From positions 18,128,662 through 18,192,661 of the forward strand of contig NC_133790.1 of NCBI RefSeq assembly GCF_003597395.2: 64,000 nucleotides of DNA, given 5' to 3'. Numbering within the stretch: the first letter of the stretch is position 1; the number at the start of each line of letters is the position of its first letter. The position numbers and the translations under genes are program-made. This DNA is from Chelonoidis abingdonii. Its lineage: Eukaryota; Chordata; Testudines; Testudinidae. Below are positions 43,226 through 56,860 of this stretch, one piece after another. The notes under the pieces were generated by a model. It was not told the origin of the DNA and ran no database searches. It saw only the letters and a list, made by a program, of their open reading frames with translations.

Positions 43226-46200
43226 TTCACACTGGTACAGCTGGCCCGAGTGGCGTTCCTAGCCAATAGCTGTTCCTGGCCTAAAATGAATTTCAGGATC
43301 TCCCTGAACAAAAGCCACCATCCCAGTTAAGAGAAATTAACACTTAGCTGCTCTCTTGGCAATCAGGCCAAATAATGAATTGGGCCCCTAGCACCAAGTG
43401 ATTCCCCCCCTCTCCCATACAGGTGACACATGCACCCCAGGTCGAGGTTAGGATGAGAAGAACCTTGCATTGCCACTGCCTGGACAGCCCTTGCTTTGTG
43501 GTTAAACAGAGGGAGTCACGCTCCAGCACAGGCAGGCCTACATCTTTTGCCAGTGCTAAATTCGCTGTAAAATTTGTCTGTATTAAACACACAAACCTAA
43601 GACAATTCAGAGCACAATGGCCATCCCTTCCCTTCCGCCTGACACAGCTCTAGGCACTGACTGCACTAACACTGTGTTCTTACTGAACTTTTGACAAAGG
43701 AGAGAGTTAAGCCTCTGTATGTCCTGTCTTTGATGGGGGTGCAATCCTGCAGTTACGGCACACTCACAAGTCAATGGGGGTGGCCTTTGCTGCGGATCAA
43801 GACCAGAAATCACTGAATCTAGCAAGTAGTAGAGAGGGGGAAGGGCCCAAGATGTGCCACAAAGAAACAATGTTTTGATGTCCCCAGAGCCCCTGTGGCA
43901 GAAATCAGTAGGAACAATTTTGAGCACCTCAGTATCTTTGGATGCTTATTTCTCTGATGCTCTCAAACACGGAACTATGGTGGTCAAAGCATGTGTCTTT
44001 CAGGTGTGAAGGGTTTATTCTTCTCCACATCCTTCCTTCTCGACACTCTGCCAGCCTTAAAGTCAATACAAAGCCACCTTTCCCCTTGCATTATTTGTGG
44101 AGTCCCTTGACTTGGGCCAACAGGCAGCTCAGTCAGGCCAGAAGTGTGAAAAGTTGGGCTCTTCTCTCACGTGCCCCCCTGCCTCCCCACACACCCTGCC
44201 TATTCCTTTGACTAGTCAATGCTCCACAGCATCTTACCCTTGGCACACAGCAGCTTTGTGCAAAGCTAAGTTGCCATGTGAGCGGACTAGCCAGGCCCAC
44301 ATGAAAACTGAACAGGAGTGGCTGGGCTAGCCAGGCACTTCCACCTGTCCTGTTGCAGCAGCAACAGCAGCTTTCATCTGCTTCTTTCCCTTTCCTTTGT
44401 GGGGTCTGGCCCTCCCCCAGCCTGTGCCTCCTGCTCCCTACTTCTTCCAGACACAGCCTGGGAGCCAGGCGGCCTGCATGGGGCAGGAGAAGTACTTTGC
44501 TCTCACAATTACCTTAAGAAAAGAAACCTCCTGCAGCACCTGCCAGCCTCTGCTTGAATCATCTAAGAAGCAGCCCAACCCACAGGGAGGCAGCAAGGAC
44601 ATTTCTAAGCCCCTTTCTAGTGCTTGTGAAAAGCCTCAGCCCGCGTTAGGTTCTGTGGGCCCTCCCAGCGCACCTCGAGCCTGACCTGCAGCATTTCCCT
44701 GTAGCAGAGCTGGGGTGGCAGGCAGTGGCATGGGCGATGCCACCTTCAGTTATATCTAATGGCTTAAAGAGATGCCACACATAAACCTACTGAGGTGGCC
44801 CCCCTTCCCATTAGCTCTGCCACTCCCCCATCAACACACACGCCCCTCGGTCTCTGTGATGGTCCCTTTGTGAGTGGAGCTGGCTTGCCATGCCTGCAAA
44901 TCCTGTGTTTGTTTGGTGTTGCGGATGGTAGGGACTGGGCTGAGCACGCTGAACTCATTTCACTTGTGACCCTACTCTCCCCTGAGAGGGCGGAGCAGTG
45001 GTCGTGAGAAACTTCTATAAGAACGCTGCATGTCACTCTTCTACTGTTGGTGGCCTGGAACAACTCGCAGGCAAGAGCACAATTGTAACAGCGCTGAGGT
45101 TAGTGGTTGCAGGCACCTACATAATGATCTCCTGCCCTGTGCTTTGATGTGGATTTTCTTGGAAAAACAATGGTCAGCAGCCCTTCACCAGCTATAAAAT
45201 CCACTCCCCCAAAGCTCTCTTTACATAATTTGGGTTTCAGGTGAAACACAATTCCCACTGCAGTCACTCACCTGTTTGTGTGGAAGGCTGGCTGGAGGCA
45301 GAGGCAGTAGGGAGGCAGTGTCACTTCACCCAGGAGACCATGTTAAGTTTTTTGCCTTTTGTCAGTGGGGAAAGAGAGGCTTCTACTTGCACACGCAGTT
45401 CCCCTCAGCAGGCAGTGCCCACTCCCCTGGGGTGGCTGCAGGCGCAAGATGGCTTGGAGGAGCTGGTGTGAATTAATGCAGTTTTTCTGCCTTCAGCATT
45501 GTACACTTAAGGACATCAAGGTAGCGGCTGTAGCTAGAAATGTTTATGGCAGCTGCAGCTGGCTTGGTTCCATACAGATTTACTTGGAGGAAAGAATGGC
45601 CTTTGGTTTAAGGAGACAGCATTTCATTTTAGGATCTACTAGCCCCATGGCATTGGAATAGGACAGAGCCCTGTGCCCTTGCTCAGTGGTTATTCACTGT
45701 ACATGGGTGCTGCTGCACCTTCTGGCTTGTAATGGGTTCCATCATATACAGGGTTTACAGTTTGGTTGAGGAGCTGTGCATGTTTAACAGAGGGGGCTAT
45801 TTTCCTCTTTGTGCTGCTTGCCTCTCAGGCACCTGCAGGCCGAAGGGCAGAGAAGCTGGTTCACTCTCAGACTTTGATTGAAACTGTCGTTAGTGCCTGA
45901 GCAAACACTCTGTGTGTCCCACCCACCTACATTATATAGGGACTTTGCCCTAGCTCCTGTGAAAACCAGAATCACCAGCGCTCGGCTGCCTAAGCCACCT
46001 GCTGCTGATTACCTAGTTCTATTAACATTCTGTAGCCACTGATACAGCCCACTCCCTTGCTAATTCTGCAGGTAGAGTGCTCTGCAACAAGCCCACTCTG
46101 CTCTCCCTGCACTCCACGGCCATCATCTCTATTCTGTTGAACTGAATAGGAGTCCAGAACTACCCTCTGCTTCAAAACAAAACACCAAAACCTCACAGCT

Positions 46201-48434
46201 GAACCAGTTCTGTTTCTATAGATATAAAATCCTGTTGGACAGAGTACTGTATGCCATGGAGTCATAGTTTGCATATAATTTACATATTATTCAGTTCCCT
46301 GCTGTTTAGCAAACTGTAGCTCAGGAGCCCTTTATGTATCATTTTCCTTGTGCAGGTTAGAATTGAGAATTGCAGCAGAATCTTCTCAGTCCAGCCAACT
46401 CTGCTTTATGTCTGAGACGAGTCTAGAACTTCGTACTGTAGATTTCTTATCTCTACTCTTATCCCCAATTCTTGCAAAGTTAAGAGCAGCCAAGATTCCT
46501 AAGTGGATGCGTGTCAAATGAATTGTCATGATGTTTTTCAAACTGGGGCTCTTACAGTCCTGCTCATTCAGCCACACAACAGCAGCATGGGATTGAGATA
46601 AGCAGAAACCACCTACAGGCTAGAACTGTGTATGAAGCTGGAGCCAAAGTGCCTCACTCAGGGACAACAAAGCAGAGCTTGGGTGCAGTTCAGAGCAGGA
46701 AAGGGAAGTTTGGAACTGGATCCAAAATCTTCCTCAAGTTCAATCTTTGATCCAGGTCTCTCTCTTCTACAGACTAAATGAAGAAACTAATACAACAATT
46801 GAATCGGGTCTTTTGGTACCAAACACTTTACCCACCATTCTGAAACCACTACCCCCAAAATGTTGTCCAGAAAGTGAAAGCTGCCTACTACTTTCCTTAC
46901 TTAACTTGTAACCAAGACAGGCTCTAAGGTTCCAACCTGTGGCCGAGCTACAGGAGAGCACAAAGCTGCATCCATTTTACCTTTCCAGCCCCTGATATCT
47001 TCCAGCTCTTGTTGCCTTACACATTGGCTGTGAGACGCTGAGTCACAATTTGTTCAAATACAGCTCACACACAGGAAAGAAAAAGGTGCAACTAGTAAAA
47101 TGAATCCCTTGATGGATCAGCTGTTTGGCCCACATGGCAGTAGCCAGTGGTCCTGCCAGGTAGGCACTATCAGCTGGGAGGACTGTTAATACCTATCATC
47201 CAATTTGCAGGGGTGCTGAGCAACCTCGGCTTTCTGTGAAGCCAGTGGGAGCAGCAGGCACGCAGCACGACTGAAAGTCCAGCTGACAAGGCCTTATTCA
47301 CAGCCAGCCTAAGCAGGTTGGCCCCAGCTGAAGTCACCCACCGCTGGGAAATCTATTACAAAATACCCTTGCTGGGAAATGCCCCAGGCTGTCTGGAATG
47401 GAAGAGACACTAACAGGAAACCTCATTTCAGGAAGCAGGTTTAAAAAAATTTACAAAACACTGAGGTTCAGCATTTTTCCTTTGGGAAGACGAATAAACT
47501 GTAACTACTGCCAGCAGCAGGAAGGCAAGTCCCACCTTCACTGGGCAACACTGGGTTACGGGGCTGGGCCAGAGGCCAGGGGAATTTCTCACTTCCTTTC
47601 TCTTTCTTCAAAAAGTTAATTTCTTATCATGACCGTCTGGGGATTTAACCCCCCCTGTGTTGCAGCTGTAAGGAGGAGCCTGGAAGCCAAGATTTGTATC
47701 TGCAACAGCTTTAACCTCCCATCCCAAAAGAAAGCTCTCACTAGCAGAACACCAAAAAGTCAGCCCTTAAACAGGTGGGTCCTGCACACCATTCCAGTGA
47801 TAACAGGCCACAACCTGCTCTGTAGTTACTGCGTGCCAGCCCCACAGGCTGGATAGTGCTATACCTTGCCTCTGAAGTTGGGATCTCTTGACCCAAAACA
47901 TTTTGGATCGTTCTGCCCCTGTAAATCGCTCTCTTTATAACAATTCTCCAAGCCCTATTCCTTTTTGCGCCTACGCTGAAGTCCATGTCATCGGAGGAGT
48001 GCTACTACAGTTGAAATGGGGCTGGGAAGGCAGAAGCCACATATTTTAGCAAAGGAAACCCAAGGTAATGTGACGTTTTTGAGTTTGTTGTAGAACTGGG
48101 ATGATCCAAGTGCAGCACCAGGCGTACTGAAGCCACTAGTGTCATAACTACCCACTGTAGCTGCAGTATGAGAACAAAGCTGGTCAGCTGCAGCCTTGTA
48201 TTGCTGGTGAAATTAACAAGCCATTCTTGCTCAGCAAATGGTACAACCATAAATGAAGAGCAGGGCTGTGAGAATTAAGAATTGTACACAGATGTGCATC
48301 ACTTAGGTGCAAGCTGCCCATGCAGCACTCTGGGTCAATGAGGGCCCCTGAAATGTTGAGATTTATACAGCCTCACCAGACTTAGAGCACCCATTGTACA
48401 GCAAACTCGCTCAATGGGTACTTACTGCAGTTGA
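43226..48434. other. Intergenic stretch, nothing recognised
   Basis: About 5.2 kb with average base composition. I looked for exons with splice borders and for repeats on both strands and saw none I can support. The many short open frames carry no motif. Confidence 0.4.
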
Positions 48435-48625
48435 GGCAGTTCTTGTGGTTAAGCCACTGGGTTTGCAGTCAGGAGGGCCACACTCCATTTCTGGCTCTGC
48501 CGTTGGCATAGTATGGGGCCTCGGGTTCATTTCTGAGGCCCAGCTGTCAGATGGGGACAAGGATACGTTCCCTCTGTGCAAGGGGTGTTGAGAGCAGCAC
48601 TGATGTATTAGTATTTAAGTGCTAT
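48435..48625 (+). repeat. MIR-like CORE-SINE, plus orientation
   Basis: TTGTGGTTAAGCCACTGGGT, then GTCAGGAGGGCCACACTCCA, CTGGCTCTGCC, GTCAGATGGGGACAAGGATA and AAGTGCTATGAGAACTAC follow the MIR order: tRNA-like head, central core, then the 3' TAAAGCGC-type tail in diverged form. Confidence 0.6.
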
Positions 48626-51464
48626 GAGAACTACAAGCTATAGCTGGGCAAATGACTTATTTTGACTTGGCATGTGAGTGGCACCCAAGGCTTGAAGGTT
48701 CCCCCTTGTTCAGAAGAAACCCCCAGTACATCCAGGCCCCTGTTTGTCCCTTGGCTTGGCCAGACTGGATTTAGTCAAAGCAGAAAGAGGAAGTGCTTCA
48801 GGAAGCACAGCTCAGCTTCTGGTCAGATTTGCGGCCAGGTTTACCCTTTGCTGCTGCTATTGTATTGTTCTTGCTGGCCGAGAAGCAGCTGCAGGCACTT
48901 TTCAGCCAGTGCATGGGGGTGGGGGGTTGATTTATGGGGATGTGGGGAGAGCCCACTGCAGTCTGCACAGGAAAAGGCTAGAAAGTTCAGTCTGTCTCCA
49001 ACTGAGTGGTTCAGACAGGAGTTTAAGCAACATCCTGTGAGCAGAGCAGGAAGTCTGCAGCTTTTCATCAGCCCACACTCCTGGGGTTGTGGCAGCGGCA
49101 TGGACATCCAGCTGTATCTAATTGTTGCAGCTAGAGAAGTTCAGGGTTGAACTAGAGAAAGCCTCTATCTTTAAATGCCAAAAAGGCCTGTCCTAATGCA
49201 GTATTGCAGTTCCATGGTTAAGTATTCACTAGTCAGAAAATGCAAAGGAAGACTGAAGGGGGGCTGTGTTAGCGCTCTTCTCACTGTGCAACTACATCAC
49301 AGGACAGTTTATCGGATTAGCAGCTCAAGTTCGAACTATACAATCTTGTATACAAAAGTTTAGGTTACAAAGCCAAGCACTGACCACTAGGAAATGCCAG
49401 GTATATGGCAGCTTGTGGAACTTTAATCCTGCTTCCCTGTGCATCCAGCCAGTGCACTGAGTGAGGTGGGGGCCTGTGGAAAAAGTAGGATGGGAGTCAT
49501 GGAATTAAAGATTATACCATAATGCACAGGCACAAGGGGGCCAAATTACAGCTGTGGGCAACTGTCAGTCTAGCAATTCTTCACTTTCCAGTGCGTGACT
49601 GGGTCCTAAATAACTCTTTTACTGTAGGACAGTACGTAAGTGCCTGCGATTATTTTTTTAAATGAAAAAATATATAAAAACATTCACATGCAGTATCCTA
49701 CTCCCTCCTTGCCACTCAAGAGTTAGAAGCCTGACCTTCAGCAAAGACTCCTATCAATCGAGCTATAGGACTAACTAATAGCTGGCAACAGGAGAAGACT
49801 GTTGTCCCAGTGTGGAGGATGGGCCATGTGCTAGGTCCATCCAGGGGGAGCTTGGTCTCTTGGCTCTCTCTCTCTTCTCACCTGTGCAGCGGGGGAGCAC
49901 TTGCCCCACATGCTACCCCAAAGGGAGTGGTGTTGGGGTATGTGCTGGGTCTAGGTGATATGATCCAGGGTAAGGGTGATGCCTGGTGCAGGGAGTAGTG
50001 GTGATGCTGCTGTTCGTTTGCCGTTATCACTTGGGCAGATGCCAATGTTTTCCTGAGGAACACCCGCAAGAGAAGGAGAAGGACAACTTTTATATCTCCA
50101 ATAAGTCTGAATGGAATTTCAAGAGAAAAAGAAAAGGCACTTCTCTCACCCCAGGGTCCTGCTGAATTTCAGACACCTGCTGCAGCAGAAGTGTAAGAAA
50201 TAAAAAATAAACAGCCCTAGAATCCTTCATAATGGAACATATTTGGCATCCCAACTCTTGGAGTTGCTACCAGCTCCCCCATAATTTTTTCTACCACATT
50301 CTTAAGGTGTGAGCACATAACTAAGGTCTGTGCCATAATTCGTTTGTGTAAGAGGACAGAGTTAAGGCTGTGGAAGGGGAATCTACCTGCTTTTATGGTC
50401 TCTCTGTGCTGTTGTGGCAGCATACAAGCCACAGATCTAGCTGGGGAGAAAGGCCCACACAGCAAGGGCTGGTGCAGGTGGCTTGCCTGGGTGGGGCCAT
50501 AACAGACACTGACAATGATTCTAAGCAGCATTGCTGGCCATAGGCAACTCGGTTAAACGACGGACTGTTTTAGCCCCTGGAACCACTCGGAATCAGAGTG
50601 ACACTGAGGTGACTTACAGCTGCCCATTTCCTTCTCCCTCGAAGCTGGGAGGGCTGGTATATATTTTGACATGTGATGTTGACAATGTGTGTTTTAATGG
50701 TTATAAGGCTTTCACTGTTTGACTCTCAATAGCCACTTTCATTAAATAATTATTGTGACTCCCTCCTATTATTTTTTGCAACTGAACATTTAAATAGATA
50801 CAAATCTAAAAAAATGCTTACGAATAAAACACCGATATTACCTCCCAACATTACAAATCAAATTTTGTCAAGCCTACTTATGTGCAACCTTAATAGTGTG
50901 TTTAAGTTTTTTGCATTTAATTTCCTTATTTTGTTTTTTAAACAGGAAGAAAATAAGATAAAAAGAGTTCCCAGATCTACCCATTGGGCAAAAGTCGATG
51001 AGTGCTGGCTACAATTGCTAGTCAAGGTGCAACTAAGTTTGTAAGCCTTGGTTTCTACATGTAGCAACCTCCCTTACCATCTCCAGAGCTACACCTAGCA
51101 GAGTGTAGTTCCCTATCCCACCTGCACTCTAACAAGCTCCAGCATTTGTCCTGGCTTTGGAGTTAACAAGCCATTGGAACTTGGCTGCGTAGTCACTCCC
51201 ATCTGTACATGAGCACCACATCACACACAGCCTTAGGGCATGCCCCCATGTTTCACCCCAGTGGCTGAAGGGTTGTTGCTCAAACCCTCCAGAATCAAAG
51301 CATATGGAAAGTTTAAGCCAGGAAGGTGAAACTTTCTGCAAGGCAGAAGCATGTGAAGACAGGAACGTGGGTTGGAACCTGTTTTGCAGGCTCCACCACA
51401 CTGGCTGCATCTGCAGTGATAGTAAGTAGTAGTGTGCGCCTACCTCGTACTGTCCACCCAGTGA
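48626..51464. other. Intergenic stretch, nothing recognised
   Basis: No supported gene. The open frame at 48662-49150 (162 codons) overlaps another of 98 codons and has no domain or upstream promoter. An AT-rich stretch lies at 49650-49690 and again at 50730-50950. Confidence 0.4.
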
Positions 51465-51620
51465 CCTCAGGGCTTTAGAACAAGTATCTCTGTCCCCATT
51501 TACACCCCAGGGAAGGCAAGGATCAGTGATTTGCCCAAGATCACATGGCAAGTCTGTGACAGAGTCAGGAAGAAAACCTCGGCCTCCTGACCCCCAGAGC
51601 TGTCCTGGGCCCACTGAATC
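51465..51620 (-). repeat. MIR-like CORE-SINE fragment, minus orientation
   Basis: CCCCATTTACACCCCAGGGA, then GATTTGCCCAAGATCACATG, GTCTGTGACAGAGTCAGGAA and CTCCTGACCCCCAGAGCTGT are the reverse complement of the MIR core and head. The 190-codon minus-strand open frame at 51129-51701 is largely this repeat. Confidence 0.6.
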
Positions 51621-53461
51621 TTGCTGCTTGTTGGGAAGGGCCCTGAGACTGCACTGGGGGAAAAAGGGGCTGCATGAACAATGGTACCTTAGGCTGTGCA
51701 AATGGACAAGGACAGTGGCACCCTTCTGTATGTGCTGGAGATCGTTACTGGTGCAGAAATCCCACCCTGAGAGGATCCTCTAAACAACAGGTTGTCCTGT
51801 GAATGAGCAGGCAGTGCCACCCCTGCTGGGCATGGATGGCTCCACCCTTTAACTACATACATCGTATTATCTTTTACCATAGTTGCACCAGCTCTTCCCA
51901 GGAGGAGCTCTGGTGCAAAGAATTCTGGGATGGAAATAGGCCTACCATGCATGAGCCACCCTGCTGGGAGCTGGCTTTCCTCACAGCCCACCATCTAGGC
52001 ATCAGGTTTCCACTGGAGACAGGGGCAAAACCCCCTCATAGGCAGACTCTGCTTTCACCACAACTGCTGTAGTATTAACCTAGCTGGGGTTTTGTCTATG
52101 AAGGATACCACACCTGGCTAGGGGCAGGGATCATATACCTGCTAATCCCATGGGATGACAGCGAGGACCATCCAGCCTAGAACAGCTCAACAGGAGACGG
52201 GTAAGTTAGACTGAAAATATTTAAATGCTGGTTGAAAAGCATCTATTCCAAACACCAGAGTTTTTTTGTCTGAGCTCCCTGGTCTGTCCCCTGTAATCAG
52301 CACCTCTAATGGGTCAGGGCTGTGGAAGCTGACTTTGAAAGCACAAAAGGATCAAAACCATTTCCTACCCACCCCCCCCCACCCGCCCGAAAAGTGATTT
52401 CAGTCCTAAGAAAGCTACAAAGGCAGCCTTTGTCCTGCTCCTTTGCCCCACCACCATTTCATAAGGGGCTCTGGGGCTAATTGCAGGAGATCAATGAGTG
52501 ACGGTTGCTACGTTTGGCCAAACCGCTCTGATCCAGACAAGCCCAGGCGTGGAGGGGAGAGCTGGAAGGAGGGAGCAAAGGAGGGCTACAGCTGAATATT
52601 CTCCCCCACCTTTGCCTTACATATCAGCGGCACCTCCGCTCTTAGCTTCTTATTAATCCACACAGATTGTGGCCTTTTATTTTTAACTCTTATTGTAACA
52701 CTGATGCCAGCAGCCGGCTTGCTGACAGGCTGGAAACCACCTGTTCAGCTCGGCTCCTCCAGCAAGGAGCCTGTTATAACAACAGAACAGAGAGAGAGAG
52801 AAAAAGCTCCTTAGAGGTACAAGGCCGCCCCATTCCGCGATTTTCCTTTGACATTCCCCGGCCAGTCTGTCCTCTCATATAATTCCTCCTGAGAGGCCAC
52901 TTCAGGCACTTCAAGGCCAAGCAGCTGCCTTCCCGTGCTGCTGCAGGCAGATGAGACAGAGCCAGTGGAAGTTTATATGATTTGTAGATAGGCTGCCCGG
53001 GCATGGGCTGTGTGTCTCTACCATGGTGAGTCGGTTCTGTAGTGTCCTCACTGCAGGTAGCCCAGAGAGCAATGCTGGGGTGGCAACCAGCCCACAGTAC
53101 CGCCTAGTAGTCCTAGCTACACCGAGGGGGTGTAGGACGCCCTAGTCTGCACATGGAGGCAATGCTGCCGTTACAACTATGGCTCCACCCCATCCCCAAG
53201 CTCACTTAAAAACAAAGCCACCAAAGATGAGCCACCACTTTGGACCGCCTCCTATTCAGCCATGCAGAGCCCTAGTGGAAATCCACTCATGAAATCAGGG
53301 ACCCCATCTGAGCCAATGATCTTGGCATGAAAGACTCCTTATCCCATTGCCAGCCCCCTGGACCAGGCTGTCTTCTTAAAATGTCAGTTCGTTCCAAAAC
53401 TGACTGGCTTGGCCTCCCCTACCCCCTCTCAATGCCCTTCTAAGTGCAGCCCTGACCATCC
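51621..53461. other. Intergenic stretch, nothing recognised
   Basis: No exon or gene. A short C run (52372-52380) and a GA-rich stretch (52786-52803) are the only low-complexity spots. Confidence 0.4.
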
Positions 53462-53469
53462 CCATGCTG

Positions 53470-53591
53470 TAAGGTGACCAGTCAGCAAATGTGACAAATC
53501 GGGACGAGGTGGGAGGTAATAGGAGCCTATATAAGAAAAAGACCCAAAAATCGGGACTGTCCCTATAAAATTGGGACATCTGGTCACTCTA
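53470..53591. mobile_element. 122-base non-autonomous hAT element with exact 8-base target duplication
   Basis: The ends are TAAGGTGACCAG and CTGGTCACTCTA, inverted repeats with one or two mismatches. CCATGCTG stands directly before (53462-53469) and directly after (53592-53599), an exact 8-base target duplication, the hallmark of hAT transposition. The interior has GGGACTGTCCCTATAAAATT. The same family appears in the opposite orientation at 63910. No coding capacity, so it must have been moved by a transposase encoded elsewhere. Confidence 0.85.
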
Positions 53592-53599
53592 CCATGCTG

Positions 53600-54990
53600 C
53601 CTAATGCAGGGCTCACCGCAAAGGGTTAATTAGCTTCCCTGCCCCCTCCAAGTTGTCATATTAAAGGCCTCATAATATGAGCTATTGTCATTGTCTGGTT
53701 TGGACTCAGATTCCTGTTCAGTGCTGTATGCGGCTCTTAATCAATCCCAGCTCTGACTCACCCTCTGCTGAGCTCAGACGCTACTGCCTTGGTGACTTCA
53801 TCCTCTTGAAATAGAAAGGTGGGAAGGGAACATTCTCCCCCTCTACTTTATACCCATATAAACACACACTCCCAGATCCCAGCCCCTGTTGCCAGGGGAC
53901 TGTCAGAGCCTAAAGCCAGTAACTGAGCTTTGGTCTTGCTCACCCCAGAGCGACACAGGTGATGGCAGCCCACATTTAAGAGTTGAAAAAACTCCCAAAT
54001 ACTCACGCTGCCCAGCCTGAAGAAAAGGGGGGTAAATTCTGCAACTGACATAGGCCAGCGCTTCTATGTCCACGCCAAAGTATGTGTGTGTGGAGGGGAA
54101 CTCACTCACCCCCTTTTCTCATTCTCACCTGTCCTGCATGTCTCTTCCATCAGTAACAGAGATTCCCACAGGCTCCCAAAATTGATTCTGGAGTTTAGGG
54201 CTGGTTCCGTCGGGGGCGGGGCTGTTCAGACCAGCACAGAGAGAGCTCAGATTCTGCTAACAAAATCCCCAGAGTGCAACCCCAATGTGCCACAGACTCC
54301 TGTGGGCCTAGTATGGTAACTGAGTAACAGACGCACCTCCTGCTGGGCTAGAGTAATGACTTTGGGAGACAACTGCACTTCTTTCCCCAGCATAAGTTGC
54401 TAACCAGAGCTCCTCTGAAGCGGGTGTCATGGACTTACAGTGTCAAAATTTTAACACCTTGGAGAAAGAGCGGACAGGATAAAAGCCTCCACTCTCAAAC
54501 AAACAGGTATCAAGAAGTCACCTGTCTGAGTGTGCTGATTAATTACTAACAGCTACAGCACATCACAGAAAACAGCTGATGGCAGCATACCATGTGCCAT
54601 CTGCTGCATATTCACCTGAGTAATGAAAAACTTTCAGTTCCTATTAAACTACCAAGATAGTGACTGCCGAAGAGAATAGCTGGTGACAAATAAAACAAGA
54701 GGATAACAAATAGCATTAGCTTAACTATTATTTATACAAAGCTTCCTGCATTTGGGAGGCAAGGTGTGACAAGGACTACGCTCAAGTGATGTGTTCATTG
54801 AGGATGTAACCCATCTGCTGGCTGGGGACTAGCTCCGGCGTTGACAAAGGGACAGATGCCGTATCTAATAGGTGTTTTCCGTCTCTTACTATCATGGGCC
54901 ACATTGTGACCTTTGTTACCCCAGTGGACATCCAGAGTCACTCCACGGAAGTCCCTGGAATTACACTGCTGTAACAGAGATCAGAATATT
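53600..54990. other. Intergenic stretch, nothing recognised
   Basis: No supported gene or repeat. Short open frames at 53848-54319 overlap on both strands and lack motifs. Confidence 0.4.
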
Positions 54991-55330
54991 CATAGATTTG
55001 AAGATCAGAAGAGACCATACATCATCTAGTCTGACTTCCTTTATGTCACAGGCCATTTGAGTTCCTCCAGTTCCCCTTGTATTGCGTGCAATAACTTGCA
55101 TGGGACTGAAACAGTCTTCTGGAAAGGCATCCAGTCTACATATGAAGCCATTAAGAGACAGAGAATTCACCCTTCCCTTGGGACAGAACTTCCAGTAAGC
55201 AGAACCAATTATTCTACACTACCTGACAGGCAGGCCAGAAGGTGCCTCCATTTGAGTAGCCTGGTTGAACCTGTGTTTTTCCAGATCTTCTCATTCTTAC
55301 CAGTGTTTTAGCCAAGTTGTCCTTCAGTTT
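54991..55330 (-). repeat. CR1 LINE 3' fragment, minus orientation
   Basis: CATAGATTTGAAGATCAGAA, then GACCATACATCATCTAGTCT, GACTTCCTTTATGTCACAGG and a CAGGATTCACCC-like part (AGAGAATTCACCCTTCCCTT) are the reverse complement of the amniote CR1 3' end. Compare the plus-oriented copy at 59420-59580. Only the untranslated 3' end is present, a usual 5'-truncated insertion. Confidence 0.7.
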
Positions 55331-56860
55331 CTGCAGGGATAGTGCTTCAGCCAGCCCCCTCCCTTAGTCTGATTCATTCCTTTAAATGGGAGTTGGGGCT
55401 AAGAATAACCAAGGACATACATCAGCCTTTGGATTATTGTACTTGGAAGATGTCGTATCATGGATTGATGTTGTTCAGCTCAGTTGTGGTTTTGTTGACT
55501 AAGAGGGTAGTGACTTTCCCATTAAGGATATGGGGGAGGTTTTTAAGGGACAAAGTCAGTGGGAGTTGGGTGCCTAACTTTCCTTTGTGCCTTTCAAAAT
55601 CTCTCCCTCAAATATTAATTTACTTGGGAGGAAATTATGTAAGTAAGTGTTGCCTGCAATCTCTAGCCATACAAAGAGAGTTAATTGAAAAATGTGCAGG
55701 GACACTATGTGCCTTAACCAGAGCAGACGTTCAGAGTGTCTTTACACTTGGGAACCTAGGCAGCCTGTGACTGGAGCCATCACCAATGTGTTTTTCTGCA
55801 GAGGAAGAGCAAACAGATCCTTCCAGCCTGCATGACTTATTTTTTAGGTTGTGAGATAGCACAGTGAGTATTTCTCTTTTGACATGCTGTACCAGCACTG
55901 CCTCGCAAAATGGCTCCTGATAGGTATCTCACACAGGCTCAGTCACCCATAAGTAGGTGCTGGGTGTAGAATAATGGGGCCTCTTCCTCTGTGGGTAGCA
56001 GTAGGCAGAGTTCCAAACTACCATAAAAAGGGAGCCTGGCTACCAGGCTGGCCAGCTCACCCCAACCCCAAATGAGTCATGGTCTACTGGCTGTGGGTTT
56101 CAGCTGGGCCCTAAGCCACTAGGGTGCATATGTTAGCTAAGGGTGTATGCTGCCTGTTCTCTACTGTGCGTTATGGCTCCTCACCCAGAACTCCCCTTTC
56201 CTACCTTGGCAGAGTAACAGAGCAAATGCCCTTTTTCCAATGTCTGCTCCTGACAGGAAGGGCAGGTTTTCACCCCTGCTTGAATGAGGAAGGTAATTAC
56301 TAAGTCTAGCCTGTATAAGCCAGAACAGCATGGAACTAAGTTACTTAGCAAAGACGACACATATATCAGAAAGGAGGAAATGATCTTTTCTGGCTCTAAT
56401 AGCTGAAGATCAAAAGGGTATTGGCCTGGCTCATGGAGGGTTGAGCTAACAAAGTCACACTGCTACAAATCTGGGCCTTGAAGAGCAACTTTGAGGGGCG
56501 GAGATTAAAGAGGGCAGCTCTTCAGCGCGGGAATGGACAGGTGCTATTCTGCCTTTCCATCAGCTCTTTGCAGCTAAGGTTATCAAAGCCTTTAATAGCC
56601 CTTCCCTTTGAAACCCATGGGCTAGCTCAGCACCTGAGCTGGCCAGCCACGGAGCTATGAAAGACTCTGAGGAAAGAGTAGAATAGCTGAAATCATGGCC
56701 AACCTCACCTCGCTCAGAAAGAGGTCCTACCAGCTGAGGTGGTGCGGAGTGCAAAAAGTCACCAGAGCCGCCCCTAAAGCCACTGGTTATATGGGAAAGC
56801 CCTGAAGATACCAAGCAGGCAACAATGTTCTTTTGCACTGCATTGACCACAGGGACTAGG
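55331..56860. other. Intergenic stretch, nothing recognised
   Basis: It includes a 142-codon open frame (55342-55770) with no domain. No splice-supported exon, and no promoter that I can support. Confidence 0.4.

Noticed and set aside
48662..49150. 162-codon frame as a gene
   Set aside because: No domain, no promoter or splice context, and overlapping open frames on both strands.
51129..51701. 190-codon minus-strand frame as a gene
   Set aside because: A large part is a MIR-like repeat, and no domain is seen in the rest.
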